Origin: an uncultured Collinsella sp.
GTDB lineage: Bacteria; Actinomycetota; Coriobacteriia; Coriobacteriales; Coriobacteriaceae
Length of the DNA stretch: 13,425 nt
Assembly (NCBI GenBank): GCA_900547505.1
Contig: URGY01000032.1
Location: forward strand, 1-13,425
Reading direction: 5' to 3'
The notes under the pieces were generated by a model that searched no databases, had not been told where the DNA came from, and saw nothing but the letters and a program-made list of their open reading frames with translations. The first letter of the stretch is position 1. Each line of letters starts with the position of its first letter. This document shows, one piece after another, positions 7,173-13,425 of this stretch. The position numbers were made by a program, and so were the translations under genes.

Positions 7173-7201
7173 TTGGTGCGGCAGCAAGCATACTTTATGC
7201 T
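7173..7201 (+). promoter_or_regulatory. Candidate promoter of the GntR-type regulator
   Basis: TTGGTG (7173-7178) and TATGCT (7196-7201) have a 17-base spacer, but both boxes are weak matches. Transcription would begin around 7208, inside the following hairpin. Confidence 0.3.
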
Positions 7202-7204
7202 AAT

Positions 7205-7245
7205 GCGGGCTTAAGGGCTTGTTGAATGCCCTTGAGCCCGCTTTT
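7205..7245 (+). terminator. Terminator-like hairpin just upstream of the regulator gene
   Basis: GCGGGCTTAAGGGC (7205-7218) pairs with GCCCTTGAGCCCGC (7228-7241) as a 14-bp stem with one wobble and a 9-base loop, followed by TTTT. It is stronger than the terminator at 7123 and ends 26 bases before the regulator ATG. It may be a second stop for upstream transcription or a hairpin in the regulator leader. Confidence 0.7.
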
Positions 7246-7271
7246 GACTTAATTGTGCTGGGAGAGGGTAT

Positions 7272-8015
7272 ATGCCACCGACTGAAGGGCTAACTGACGG
7301 TAAAGCAGCGATACCGCTGTACCAACAGGTCATTGATATCATTAAAAACGAAATCAACTCCGGCGCCTACAAGGCAGGCGCGCGGATACCCAACGAATTC
7401 GAATTGGCTGAGAGCTATAAAGTTGGCCGCGTTACCGTGCGACGCGCTATTGAGGAGCTCGTCCAGCAGGGCTATCTAACGAAGCGACAGGGGAAAGGCA
7501 CGTTCGTCAATGCCCCCAAGCTCAAGCGCAAGATTCGCCAGAAGGATGACGTCCAGAGTTTTTCGGACGCATGCCGCGTTAACGGAATGGAACCGGGGGC
7601 GTGTGTCATTTCGAGAAAGATACTGCCGGCGGATTCTACCGAAGCACAGTTCTTTGGTGTTCCCGTTGGAACTGACTTGATTTGCGTCGAGCGTGTGCGT
7701 ACTGCCGATGGCGTCCCCGTCATGCTTGAGAACAACATATACGTTTACGAGGACAACGCCTATCTATCAACGGCGCCTCTATCCAACCAATCCATTTTTG
7801 AGTTCGTGCGCAACCAGACTGGCCGCATGCCCGCGTTTACCGACCCGTGCACGCTCGAGATCGCGTGCGCATCGCCCGAGGTCGCTCGGTTGCTGGCGGT
7901 TCCCGTTGGCGAACCCTTGTTTTATATGGAAGCCTTCTTTTTCGATGAGCAACGGCGGCCGTTTATCATCGGTCGTCAGCGGATCGTTGGGTCTCGCTAC
8001 GTTTTTGACATCTAG
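7272..8015 (+). CDS. GntR-family (HutC/UTRA) transcriptional regulator
   Basis: DNA-binding regulator of 247 residues. The N-terminal winged helix-turn-helix (about 15-80) shows the GntR pattern PLYQQVIDIIKNEI, then RIPNEFELAESYKVGRVTVR and QGKGTFV. The C-terminal half (about 95-243) is a UTRA ligand-binding domain, which in this family usually senses a sugar phosphate or similar intermediate. ATG 7272 has a purine-rich site GGAGAGGG (7261-7268) 3 bases upstream. It lies directly upstream of and parallel to the transporter and catabolic genes, as FrlR-type regulators do. It is therefore likely to control them, probably as a repressor released by a phosphorylated fructosamine. The ligand is inferred from context only. 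Confidence 0.9.
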   Translation: MPPTEGLTDGKAAIPLYQQVIDIIKNEINSGAYKAGARIPNEFELAESYKVGRVTVRRAIEELVQQGYLTKRQGKGTFVNAPKLKRKIRQKDDVQSFSDACRVNGMEPGACVISRKILPADSTEAQFFGVPVGTDLICVERVRTADGVPVMLENNIYVYEDNAYLSTAPLSNQSIFEFVRNQTGRMPAFTDPCTLEIACASPEVARLLAVPVGEPLFYMEAFFFDEQRRPFIIGRQRIVGSRYVFDI

Positions 8016-8027
8016 GACATTGCGAAT

Positions 8028-8063
8028 GGAAACGCCCGGTGGATCATCTCACCGGGCGCTTCC
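8028..8063 (+). terminator. GC-rich hairpin after the regulator gene
   Basis: CGCCCGGTG (8033-8041) pairs with CACCGGGCG (8050-8058), extended by GGAA (8028-8031) with TTCC (8060-8063) across one mismatch. There is no T tract, so termination would be weak; it may instead separate or stabilise the transcripts of the regulator and the operon. Confidence 0.4.
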
Positions 8064-8125
8064 ATACCGTTCACGGCGCGAACGCGACCGTTCAACCGCG
8101 TTGCGGCAATCAGTTTGAAATTATC

Positions 8126-8154
8126 TTGATGACGGGAAAAGCTGCTGGTAATCT
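8126..8154 (+). promoter_or_regulatory. Candidate promoter of the transporter-deglycase operon
   Basis: TTGATG (8126-8131) and TAATCT (8149-8154) are 17 bases apart, and TGG (8146-8148) gives an extended -10. Start of transcription would be near 8160, about 75 bases before the transporter ATG. Confidence 0.45.
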
Positions 8155-8174
8155 ATAGAACGTCATAGAACGTT
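8152..8174. promoter_or_regulatory. Candidate operator at the operon promoter
   Basis: TCTATAGA (8152-8159) is a perfect 8-base palindrome. ATAGAACGT repeats directly at 8155-8163 and 8165-8173, and AACGT-N6-ACGTT (8159-8174) is an inverted repeat. The cluster overlaps the -10 box and the likely transcription start, where a repressor would act. GntR/HutC proteins usually bind short AT-rich palindromes, so the regulator at 7272 is the obvious candidate. Confidence 0.4.
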
Positions 8175-8233
8175 TGCCTTATGCAAGCGTTGAAGCGAGA
8201 TGCGATGCAGTCTCGAGTTCTTTGGAGGTATCT

Positions 8234-9697
8234 ATGTCAGATACGAAGGCGAAGAAGACAAACAGACGTTTTAAGTTCAAATTACCGCATGTCTATACGA
8301 TCATGTTCTTGCTGATCGTTGTCTTTGCGGTCCTGACTTGGATCGTTCCCTCGGGTCAGTATCAGCGCAAGACGATTTCGACAGCGGCGGGCGAGCGCGA
8401 AGTCGCCGTTGCTGGAACCTATGAACAGGTCGATAAGAACTACACCGATTCCGAGACCGGCGAGACCATCAATCTGGGTCAGGATATCTTCGCGGTCCTG
8501 CAAGCGCCCACTAAGGGCATCCAGGAGGCAGCCGACGTCGTTGCGTTCGTCTTATTGATTGGCGGATCGTTCGCAATCATCACCAAGACCAACGCTTTGA
8601 ATGCCGGCATGAGCCGTGTGATTAAAAAGCTCAAGAACAAGGACATCCTCATCATTCCCATTACGATGACGTTGCTGTCCATTTGCGGCACTACGTTTGG
8701 CATGTCTGAGGAAGCCCTGCCGTTCTATGCCATCTTCATTCCCATCATGATGGGTATCGGGTATGACTCGATGACGGCGTTTATCATCTGCTTCCTTGGT
8801 CCTAACCTGGGATATTGTGCTTCGACCATCGACCCGTTTAATGTTTTGATCGCCCAGGGCATCATTGGCATCGAGGGCAATCCTCAGCTGTGGCTGCGCG
8901 CCGTTTCTTGGGTCATCTTTACTGCCGTCGGTATCGCATGGGCCATGCGCTACGCTATGCGCGTCAAGAAAAACCCCGAGTCGTCCATTACGTACGAGGA
9001 CGACAAGCTCAAGCGTGTTGAGTTTTCCGTGACCGATGCCTCCATCGAGGAAGAGTTCACTACCCGTCAGAAGCTCGTACTTATCGATTTTGCCTGCGGT
9101 ATGGGCATTATCGTCTGGGGTCTTGTTACCCAGGGCTGGTACATGAATGAGATTTCCGCCGTGTTCCTTGGCATGGGCTTGCTTGCCGGTATCCTGGGCG
9201 GTCTTGACCAGCAGACGATCGCTGAGGAGTTCGTTAAGGGTCTCGCCGATTTTGCGTACGCTGCTATCGTTATCGGTATCGCTCGCGGTATTCTGGTCAT
9301 CGCCGAGGGCGGCATGATCATCGACACCATCCTCCAGGCGCTCGCTACTGCGCTCGCCGGTGCACCCGCTGCCGTCTACACCACGTTTATGTATATCGTC
9401 CTTGGCCTGCTCTCTTTGCTGGTTCCCTCGAGTTCTGGACTTGCGGCGCTCACCATGCCCGTCATGGGTCCGCTGACCGAGCTTATGGGCCTCAATCCCG
9501 AAGCTGCCGTTACCGCGCTCCAGTTTGCTAATCAGACCATCAACACCATCAGTCCCGTGGCGGGCATGACGGTCGCCGGCCTTGCCGTGGCTAAGATTTC
9601 GTTTGGCCAATGGTGGAAGACCATTTGGAAGTTCTTCATTTTCATGGTCGTCTTTGGCCTGATCGTAACGGCAATCTCTGGCATGCTTCCGGTGTAG
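8234..9697 (+). CDS. YfcC-family (DcuC-like) membrane transporter
   Basis: Integral inner-membrane carrier of 487 residues from the YfcC/C4-dicarboxylate anaerobic carrier family of the ion transporter superfamily. After a basic cytoplasmic start (KKTNRRFKFKLPH) comes the family-typical first membrane helix ending LTWIVPSGQYQR. There are about a dozen hydrophobic segments, with a soluble stretch at about 44-85 and another at about 245-280. Two hairpin motifs, GTTFGMSEEALPF (152-164) and LVPSSSGLAALTMPVMGPL (396-414), plus QTINTISPVAG (434-444), fit the substrate-binding region of this superfamily. ATG 8234 has GGAGGT (8224-8229) 4 bases upstream; a frame open to 8174 lacks a ribosome site. 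Family members are linked to carboxylates, amino acids or peptides. From context it should import the unphosphorylated substrate of the locus. E. coli frl uses an APC-type carrier instead. Confidence 0.88.
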   Translation: MSDTKAKKTNRRFKFKLPHVYTIMFLLIVVFAVLTWIVPSGQYQRKTISTAAGEREVAVAGTYEQVDKNYTDSETGETINLGQDIFAVLQAPTKGIQEAADVVAFVLLIGGSFAIITKTNALNAGMSRVIKKLKNKDILIIPITMTLLSICGTTFGMSEEALPFYAIFIPIMMGIGYDSMTAFIICFLGPNLGYCASTIDPFNVLIAQGIIGIEGNPQLWLRAVSWVIFTAVGIAWAMRYAMRVKKNPESSITYEDDKLKRVEFSVTDASIEEEFTTRQKLVLIDFACGMGIIVWGLVTQGWYMNEISAVFLGMGLLAGILGGLDQQTIAEEFVKGLADFAYAAIVIGIARGILVIAEGGMIIDTILQALATALAGAPAAVYTTFMYIVLGLLSLLVPSSSGLAALTMPVMGPLTELMGLNPEAAVTALQFANQTINTISPVAGMTVAGLAVAKISFGQWWKTIWKFFIFMVVFGLIVTAISGMLPV

Positions 9698-9706
9698 GTG
9701 GTTGTG

Positions 9707-11290
9707 ATGTCTGATCGTTTAACGGTCCTGACGTCTAAGAGCGTCTTTACCGGTACGGGGGACCTGCCGTTCGAAGGTTTCGTAGCGGTCCGTGGCAATC
9801 GAATTGAGGCGGTTGGCACCAAGTGTGAGGTAGCTTCGTATTTGACCCAGGCGGACGAGGTAGTTGATCTGGGCGACCGTACCGTCATGCCTGGCCTGAT
9901 CGATGTACATACCTTCTATACAGGCTGGGCGCTGCGGACGTTGGGGTCTGATCTGTCCGGCATCGCTGATGCCAAAGAGGCCGTGTCGCTCTTGCGTGCA
10001 TGGAAAGAAGATCATCCGGATTGCGCGGCGGCTTTTGGCCACAGCCTACCCGAAACGTTGGCATCGGATGCCGAGAACGCAAATACGGCAGCTGTGTTTG
10101 ACGATTGTTTTGGCGATATCCCTGTCGTCTGCTTTACATCGGGTGCGGAGACCTGCGTTCTCAATGCTGCCGCCAGTGCACGATACGGCTTTACACCCCA
10201 GGCGTGCTATGCAGAGAAGATCTGGCGCATGATGAGCGATTTCCTCGCGCTGCCCGAGGTACGTGCGGGGTATTCGGACTACATGAGCATGCTTAACGAG
10301 CGCGGCGTTACCGCCATCAAGGAGATGGCGTTTGATGACTACTACGGTTTTGCCGACGAAATGGCTCGCCGTGAGGAATCTGGTGAGCTGACGGTTCGCG
10401 TCTCTATGATGTCGCAGCCGGTGGGTGCCGGTGCAAATCTGGCATATGCCCGCGAGGCACGAGAGCGCTTCCGGGGACCGTTCGTTCGTTTTTCTGGCTT
10501 CAACCGTATGACCGATCGCGGCGTATGGGCGGGGCTTGCCGAGATGATTGACCCCTATGAGGACACGGCCGATGCGGGCGCTGCCGGCAAGACGGTTGTC
10601 GAGGAGCCCGAGTGGGATCTGATTGAGAACGAGCTGCGCGCAATTGATGCTGACGGCTTCCGATATTCCTTGCATTGCCAGGGCGATGGCGCCGTTCGTC
10701 GCACCGTGGCGCTCTATGCCTCGCTGCCTCGAGACGAGCATGGACGGTTGCTTCGCCGCCATGCGATTACCGATCTCGAGAACTCTGATCCGACCGATCT
10801 TGTCAAGTTTGGCAAGTTAGGTGGAATTTGCGAGGTCTATCCGCAGATTCTGACGCTGGACCGGCGCGAGGATTGCCTGTCGATGATGCGTCGACAAATT
10901 GGCAAGACGCGACTTTTGCACAGCTGGAATCGCCGCGGCATGGAAGATTCCGGATGCACGGTGTGCTGTGGTACGGATTTGCCGCTGCTGATTCCGAGCC
11001 TGGGCGAGTCAATCTACAGTGCGTGCGGCGGATACTTCGACGATGGACTGCCCGTGAATGAGGCCAACGCGCTGACGCTTGTCGAGCTCTTGCGCGCTTG
11101 GACTGCCGGGGGCGCGTACGATCTGATGCGCGAAGACGAGCTGGGTACGCTCGAGGTCGGCAAGCTTGCTGATATCTGCGTGCTCGATCGGGATGTGTTC
11201 GACCTCGATTATCGCGACGCACGCGATCTTTCGGTTGATATGACGATGTCGGACGGACAAATCGTGTTCGATCGAAATAAGGAGGCATAA
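9707..11290 (+). CDS. YtcJ-like metal-dependent amidohydrolase with altered HxH motif
   Basis: Amidohydrolase-superfamily protein (amidohydrolase 3/YtcJ group) of 527 residues, cytosolic. The N-terminal composite beta domain (FVAVRGNRIEAVG) leads to PGLIDVHTF. Other expected site residues are Lys205 in TAIKEM, His323 in YSLHCQGDGAV, His352 in RHAITD and Asp424 in CGTDLPL. The protein ends in the usual beta-domain return GTLEVGKLADICVLDRD. The second histidine of the normal HxH pair is replaced by Phe70, so metal binding may be altered. Start: ATG 9707, with AGGTGG (9696-9701) 5 bases upstream; GTG 9698 is possible and adds MVV. The gene begins 9 bases after the transporter stop and ends one base before the next ATG, so it belongs to the operon. 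A plausible role is removing an acyl or peptide-like group from a fructosamine conjugate; the true substrate is unknown. Confidence 0.85.
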   Translation: MSDRLTVLTSKSVFTGTGDLPFEGFVAVRGNRIEAVGTKCEVASYLTQADEVVDLGDRTVMPGLIDVHTFYTGWALRTLGSDLSGIADAKEAVSLLRAWKEDHPDCAAAFGHSLPETLASDAENANTAAVFDDCFGDIPVVCFTSGAETCVLNAAASARYGFTPQACYAEKIWRMMSDFLALPEVRAGYSDYMSMLNERGVTAIKEMAFDDYYGFADEMARREESGELTVRVSMMSQPVGAGANLAYAREARERFRGPFVRFSGFNRMTDRGVWAGLAEMIDPYEDTADAGAAGKTVVEEPEWDLIENELRAIDADGFRYSLHCQGDGAVRRTVALYASLPRDEHGRLLRRHAITDLENSDPTDLVKFGKLGGICEVYPQILTLDRREDCLSMMRRQIGKTRLLHSWNRRGMEDSGCTVCCGTDLPLLIPSLGESIYSACGGYFDDGLPVNEANALTLVELLRAWTAGGAYDLMREDELGTLEVGKLADICVLDRDVFDLDYRDARDLSVDMTMSDGQIVFDRNKEA

Positions 11291-11291
11291 G

Positions 11292-12143
11292 ATGTCTGAA
11301 TCCAAGCCGACGCTGCGCCGCGAACAGATTGCGGGCATGAATATCCACTACATCATGTGGTCGCTCGATTACTTCCTTGATGTGCAGCAGCGTTTGGGCT
11401 TTGAGTCCATTGAGCTGTGGTGTGCGGAGCCGCATGTGACACTCGACCATACGGGCTACTTTGAGGCTGAGGTCCTGGCGAAAAAAGCTGCAGACCGTGG
11501 GCTTAGGTATCGTACTCTGTGCCCCGAGAATGTTGTCTATCCTTGGCAATACTGCGCACGCAAACCGCTGCATGAACAGCGCAGCCTGGCGTACTTTAAG
11601 CACGGCATTGAGCTTGCCGAGGTACTTGGGTGCGACCGTATGTCCGTCAACTCGGGCTGGGGCGACTGGGACGAGGACCGCGAGGAAGCCTGGAAGCGCA
11701 GCCGCGAGCACATGTCCATTCTGGCGGAGTATGCCGGCGAGCACGGTCTGGTGCTTACGATGGAAAGCCTGCGTCCCGAGGAGAGCAACCTTGTGACGAC
11801 GGTTTCCGATGCGAAGCGCATGATTGACGAGGTCGCGAGCCCGTACTTACAGCCCATGGTTGATACAACCGCGATGGGCGTTGCAGGCGAGACGCTCGAG
11901 GACTGGTTTGCCGCCTTTGGTGATGGGGCAATTCACGAGATGCACTTTATCGACGGTGATCCGTATGGCCATCTGGTGTGGGGCGATGGCAAGCACGATA
12001 TGGACGCCTTCGTTGCCACGCTCAACGCCCATGGTTTCGACGGCATGCTGGGCCAGGAAATCACGGACGGTCGTTACTATGATGACCCGGCGGCGGCAGA
12101 TGCCAAGAACATGGCCGCATTCGAGAAATATCTGATTGACTAA
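11292..12143 (+). CDS. FrlC-like sugar isomerase/epimerase (TIM barrel)
   Basis: Xylose isomerase-like TIM-barrel protein of 283 residues, resembling FrlC (fructoselysine 3-epimerase) and D-psicose/tagatose 3-epimerases. These use a divalent metal to invert C3 of a ketose. The four metal ligands can be placed: Glu158 in TMESLRPEESN, Asp191 in PMVDTTAM, His218 in MHFIDGD and Glu256 in LGQEITD. Their spacing is close to that of characterised 3-epimerases. The N-terminal GMNIHY and the SIELWCAEPH strand fit the fold. ATG 11292 is preceded by AAGGAGG (11279-11285) inside the end of the amidohydrolase gene, so translation is coupled. In this locus it would convert psicosamine to fructosamine forms of the substrate. 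A different sugar specificity is possible. Confidence 0.85.
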   Translation: MSESKPTLRREQIAGMNIHYIMWSLDYFLDVQQRLGFESIELWCAEPHVTLDHTGYFEAEVLAKKAADRGLRYRTLCPENVVYPWQYCARKPLHEQRSLAYFKHGIELAEVLGCDRMSVNSGWGDWDEDREEAWKRSREHMSILAEYAGEHGLVLTMESLRPEESNLVTTVSDAKRMIDEVASPYLQPMVDTTAMGVAGETLEDWFAAFGDGAIHEMHFIDGDPYGHLVWGDGKHDMDAFVATLNAHGFDGMLGQEITDGRYYDDPAAADAKNMAAFEKYLID

Positions 12144-12205
12144 AACAACTATCGGCCACGCAACCAACGTCATTGATTGTGGACCAAACAAGAAAGGAAC
12201 TGGAT

Positions 12206-13174
12206 ATGAACGCACACGACCTGATCAAAGAGGCAATTGCCGAGAAGGGCAAGTTCGACAGCGTCTACTGGATTGCTTGCGGTGGCTCCATGATCGATTT
12301 GATCCCGGCTCATGAGCTTCTGCAGCGCGAGGCAACCACCTTCACTTCGTATATCTATACGGCTCGCGAGTTTGATATCATGCGCCCGCGCCGCTTGGGT
12401 GAGAAATCCCTGGTCATTGCTTGCAGCCACAGTGGCAACACCCCCGAGGTCGTCGAGGGCTGTGAGATTGCCCTTGCTGCCGGCGCTACGGTGATCGCCC
12501 AGACCGACAACGCTGGATCCAAGATTGACTCCGGCAAGTGGACCACGTGGGTCTACCCGTGGGGCGAGGGCGTGCCGCAGGCCGAGGTCCCCGCTGGCAT
12601 TTCGCTGTCGCTTGCGGCCGAGCTGCTCGATCAGCAGGAGGGCTACGCCGATCTTGCCGATATGTATGCCGGTATTGCTGAGATGGATAAGATTCTTCCT
12701 CCGGCACGCGAGAAGGTAAATGCCGAGCTGGGCGATCGTTTTGCCAAGCTTTGCCAGGAGCACGAGTTCTTCTACATTCTGGGCAGCGGTCCCAACTTTA
12801 GCCAGACCTACGGTTTCGCTATCTGCTCTCTTATGGAGATGCAGTGGCAGCACTGCAGCTACATCCACTCTGCCGAGTACTTCCACGGCCCCTTCGAGGC
12901 TACTCAGGATGGCGTTTTTTACTTCCTGCAGATGGGCTCCAGCGAGTGCCGTGCTATGGACGAGCGCGCCCTGGCGTTCCTTAAGACGCATACCGATACG
13001 CTGATGGTGCTTGATGCCAAGGAGTACGGTATGGAAGCCGTGCCGGCGAGCGTCCGTGCCTATCTGGACCCGGTGCTGTTCTACGCCATGAACTGCGAGC
13101 TGCGCGCCGCACGCGGCAAGGTGTTTGATCACGATCCCGATTTCCGCCGCTATATGGGTGTTGTCGAGTACTAG
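12206..13174 (+). CDS. frlB: FrlB/FraB-like fructosamine-6-phosphate deglycase
   Basis: SIS-domain deglycase of 322 residues that splits a 6-phosphofructosamine into glucose 6-phosphate and the free amine or amino acid. Two SIS repeats are visible: ACSHSGNTPEVVEG (72-85) and ILGSGPNFSQTYG (191-203). Glu211 in LMEMQW and His227 in YFHGP are 16 residues apart, the same spacing as the Glu214/His230 pair reported as catalytic in Salmonella FraB. The C-terminus DPDFRRYMGVVEY closely resembles that of E. coli FrlB. Start: ATG 12206, with AAAGGA (12193-12198) 7 bases upstream; a TTG at 12173 in frame lacks a ribosome site. It is followed 14 bases later by the kinase that would supply its substrate. 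The amine half of the substrate (lysine, asparagine or other) cannot be read from the sequence. Confidence 0.88.
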   Translation: MNAHDLIKEAIAEKGKFDSVYWIACGGSMIDLIPAHELLQREATTFTSYIYTAREFDIMRPRRLGEKSLVIACSHSGNTPEVVEGCEIALAAGATVIAQTDNAGSKIDSGKWTTWVYPWGEGVPQAEVPAGISLSLAAELLDQQEGYADLADMYAGIAEMDKILPPAREKVNAELGDRFAKLCQEHEFFYILGSGPNFSQTYGFAICSLMEMQWQHCSYIHSAEYFHGPFEATQDGVFYFLQMGSSECRAMDERALAFLKTHTDTLMVLDAKEYGMEAVPASVRAYLDPVLFYAMNCELRAARGKVFDHDPDFRRYMGVVEY

Positions 13175-13188
13175 AAGGGGCAAAGGCC

Positions 13189-13376
13189 ATGGCCATGGCA
13201 TTTAACGTTAACGCTCTCGGATTTGGCGACAACGTCGTCGATCGCTACGAGCATATCCACACCATGTATCCCGGCGGCAATGCGGTGAACTTCGCCGTTT
13301 ATGCCAAGAAATGCGGTGCCGCACGCTCTGCATACATGGGCATTTTTGGCAATGACGCCGCTGCCGAGCATGTCAT
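13189..13376 (+). CDS. frlD: FrlD-like PfkB-family fructosamine 6-kinase, 5' part only
   Basis: The first 62 codons of a PfkB/ribokinase-family sugar kinase, cut off by the end of the insert. GFGDNVVDRY (11-20) and PGGNAVNFAVYAKKCGA (28-44) match the N-terminal substrate-binding region of FrlD, the ATP-dependent fructoselysine 6-kinase. ATG 13189 has GAAGGGG (13174-13180) 8 bases upstream; ATG 13195 is an alternative with AAAGG 8 bases before it. The start is 14 bases after the deglycase stop, as in an operon. The frame stays open past 13376 to a TAG near 13413, but those last residues (CLLYTSDAADE) are translated adapter and must not be annotated. Confidence 0.85.
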
Positions 13377-13425
13377 CTGTCTCTTATACACATCTGACGC
13401 TGCCGACGAATAGCCTTGTGTAGAT
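13377..13425. other. Nextera i5-side sequencing adapter (artifact)
   Basis: Not genomic. Bases 13377-13395 are the reverse complement of the Tn5 mosaic end (CTGTCTCTTATACACATCT), 13396-13409 complete the Nextera read-1 adapter, 13410-13417 are an 8-base index (ATAGCCTT), and 13418-13425 begin the P5 primer complement. The genomic insert ends at about 13376. Confidence 0.98.

Noticed and set aside
7244..7274. TTGACT and TATATG as a promoter for the regulator gene
   Set aside because: The spacer is 19 bases and the -10 would overlap the start codon, leaving no room for the ribosome site seen at 7261-7268.
8552..9610. 352-codon minus-strand frame opposite the transporter gene
   Set aside because: It is an antisense by-product of GC-biased codons, with low-complexity His/Asp/Gly/Arg-rich composition; the plus-strand transporter explains the region.

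Overview
The window is a 13.3 kb genomic insert (about 52-13376) with Illumina Nextera adapter sequence still attached at both ends (1-51 and 13377-13425). The insert is GC-rich with strong GC bias at third codon positions. Gene content and codon style suggest a gut actinobacterium of the Coriobacteriia, most likely Collinsella. This is an inference from protein resemblance and gene set; no 16S or other marker gene is present.

Layout. A C-terminal gene fragment (53-160) is followed by a 70-bp near-perfect palindrome (167-236). Then comes pgi, glucose-6-phosphate isomerase (361-2055), closed by a good intrinsic terminator. On the minus strand lies a compact three-gene cassette (5065 down to 2197): an unrecognised 296-aa protein, a ClpP-type serine peptidase with an intact catalytic triad, and a VirD4/TraG-type coupling ATPase with no membrane domain. 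The last two overlap by 8 bases. No relaxase, integrase or secretion-channel gene is visible beside them. A gene-free stretch (5066-5554) upstream of the cassette carries a phased array of short repeats. Next are two HAD-superfamily phosphatases on the plus strand (5555-6397 and 6462-7121), each followed by its own terminator.

The right half (7272-13376) is a plus-strand catabolic locus: a GntR/HutC-type regulator, a YfcC-family transporter, a YtcJ-like amidohydrolase, a FrlC-like TIM-barrel epimerase, a FrlB/FraB-like SIS-domain deglycase and the first 62 codons of a FrlD-like PfkB kinase. The regulator is separated from the transporter by 218 bases holding a candidate promoter and operator; the remaining genes are closely spaced and probably co-transcribed. 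In the known Frl pathway, the kinase makes a 6-phosphorylated fructosamine (Amadori product), the deglycase splits it to glucose 6-phosphate and a free amine or amino acid, and the epimerase brings in the psicosamine isomer. The glucose 6-phosphate made here is the substrate of the Pgi encoded in the same window. The transporter class and the added amidohydrolase are not part of the E. coli frl operon. This looks like a variant locus whose substrate may be a conjugated or acylated fructosamine. The amidohydrolase also lacks the second histidine of the usual metal-binding HxH motif.

The two points most worth following are the variant fructosamine locus and the ClpP/coupling-ATPase/unknown cassette. 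The two ends need trimming before any interpretation: the adapters imitate terminal inverted repeats and give the truncated kinase a false C-terminus.
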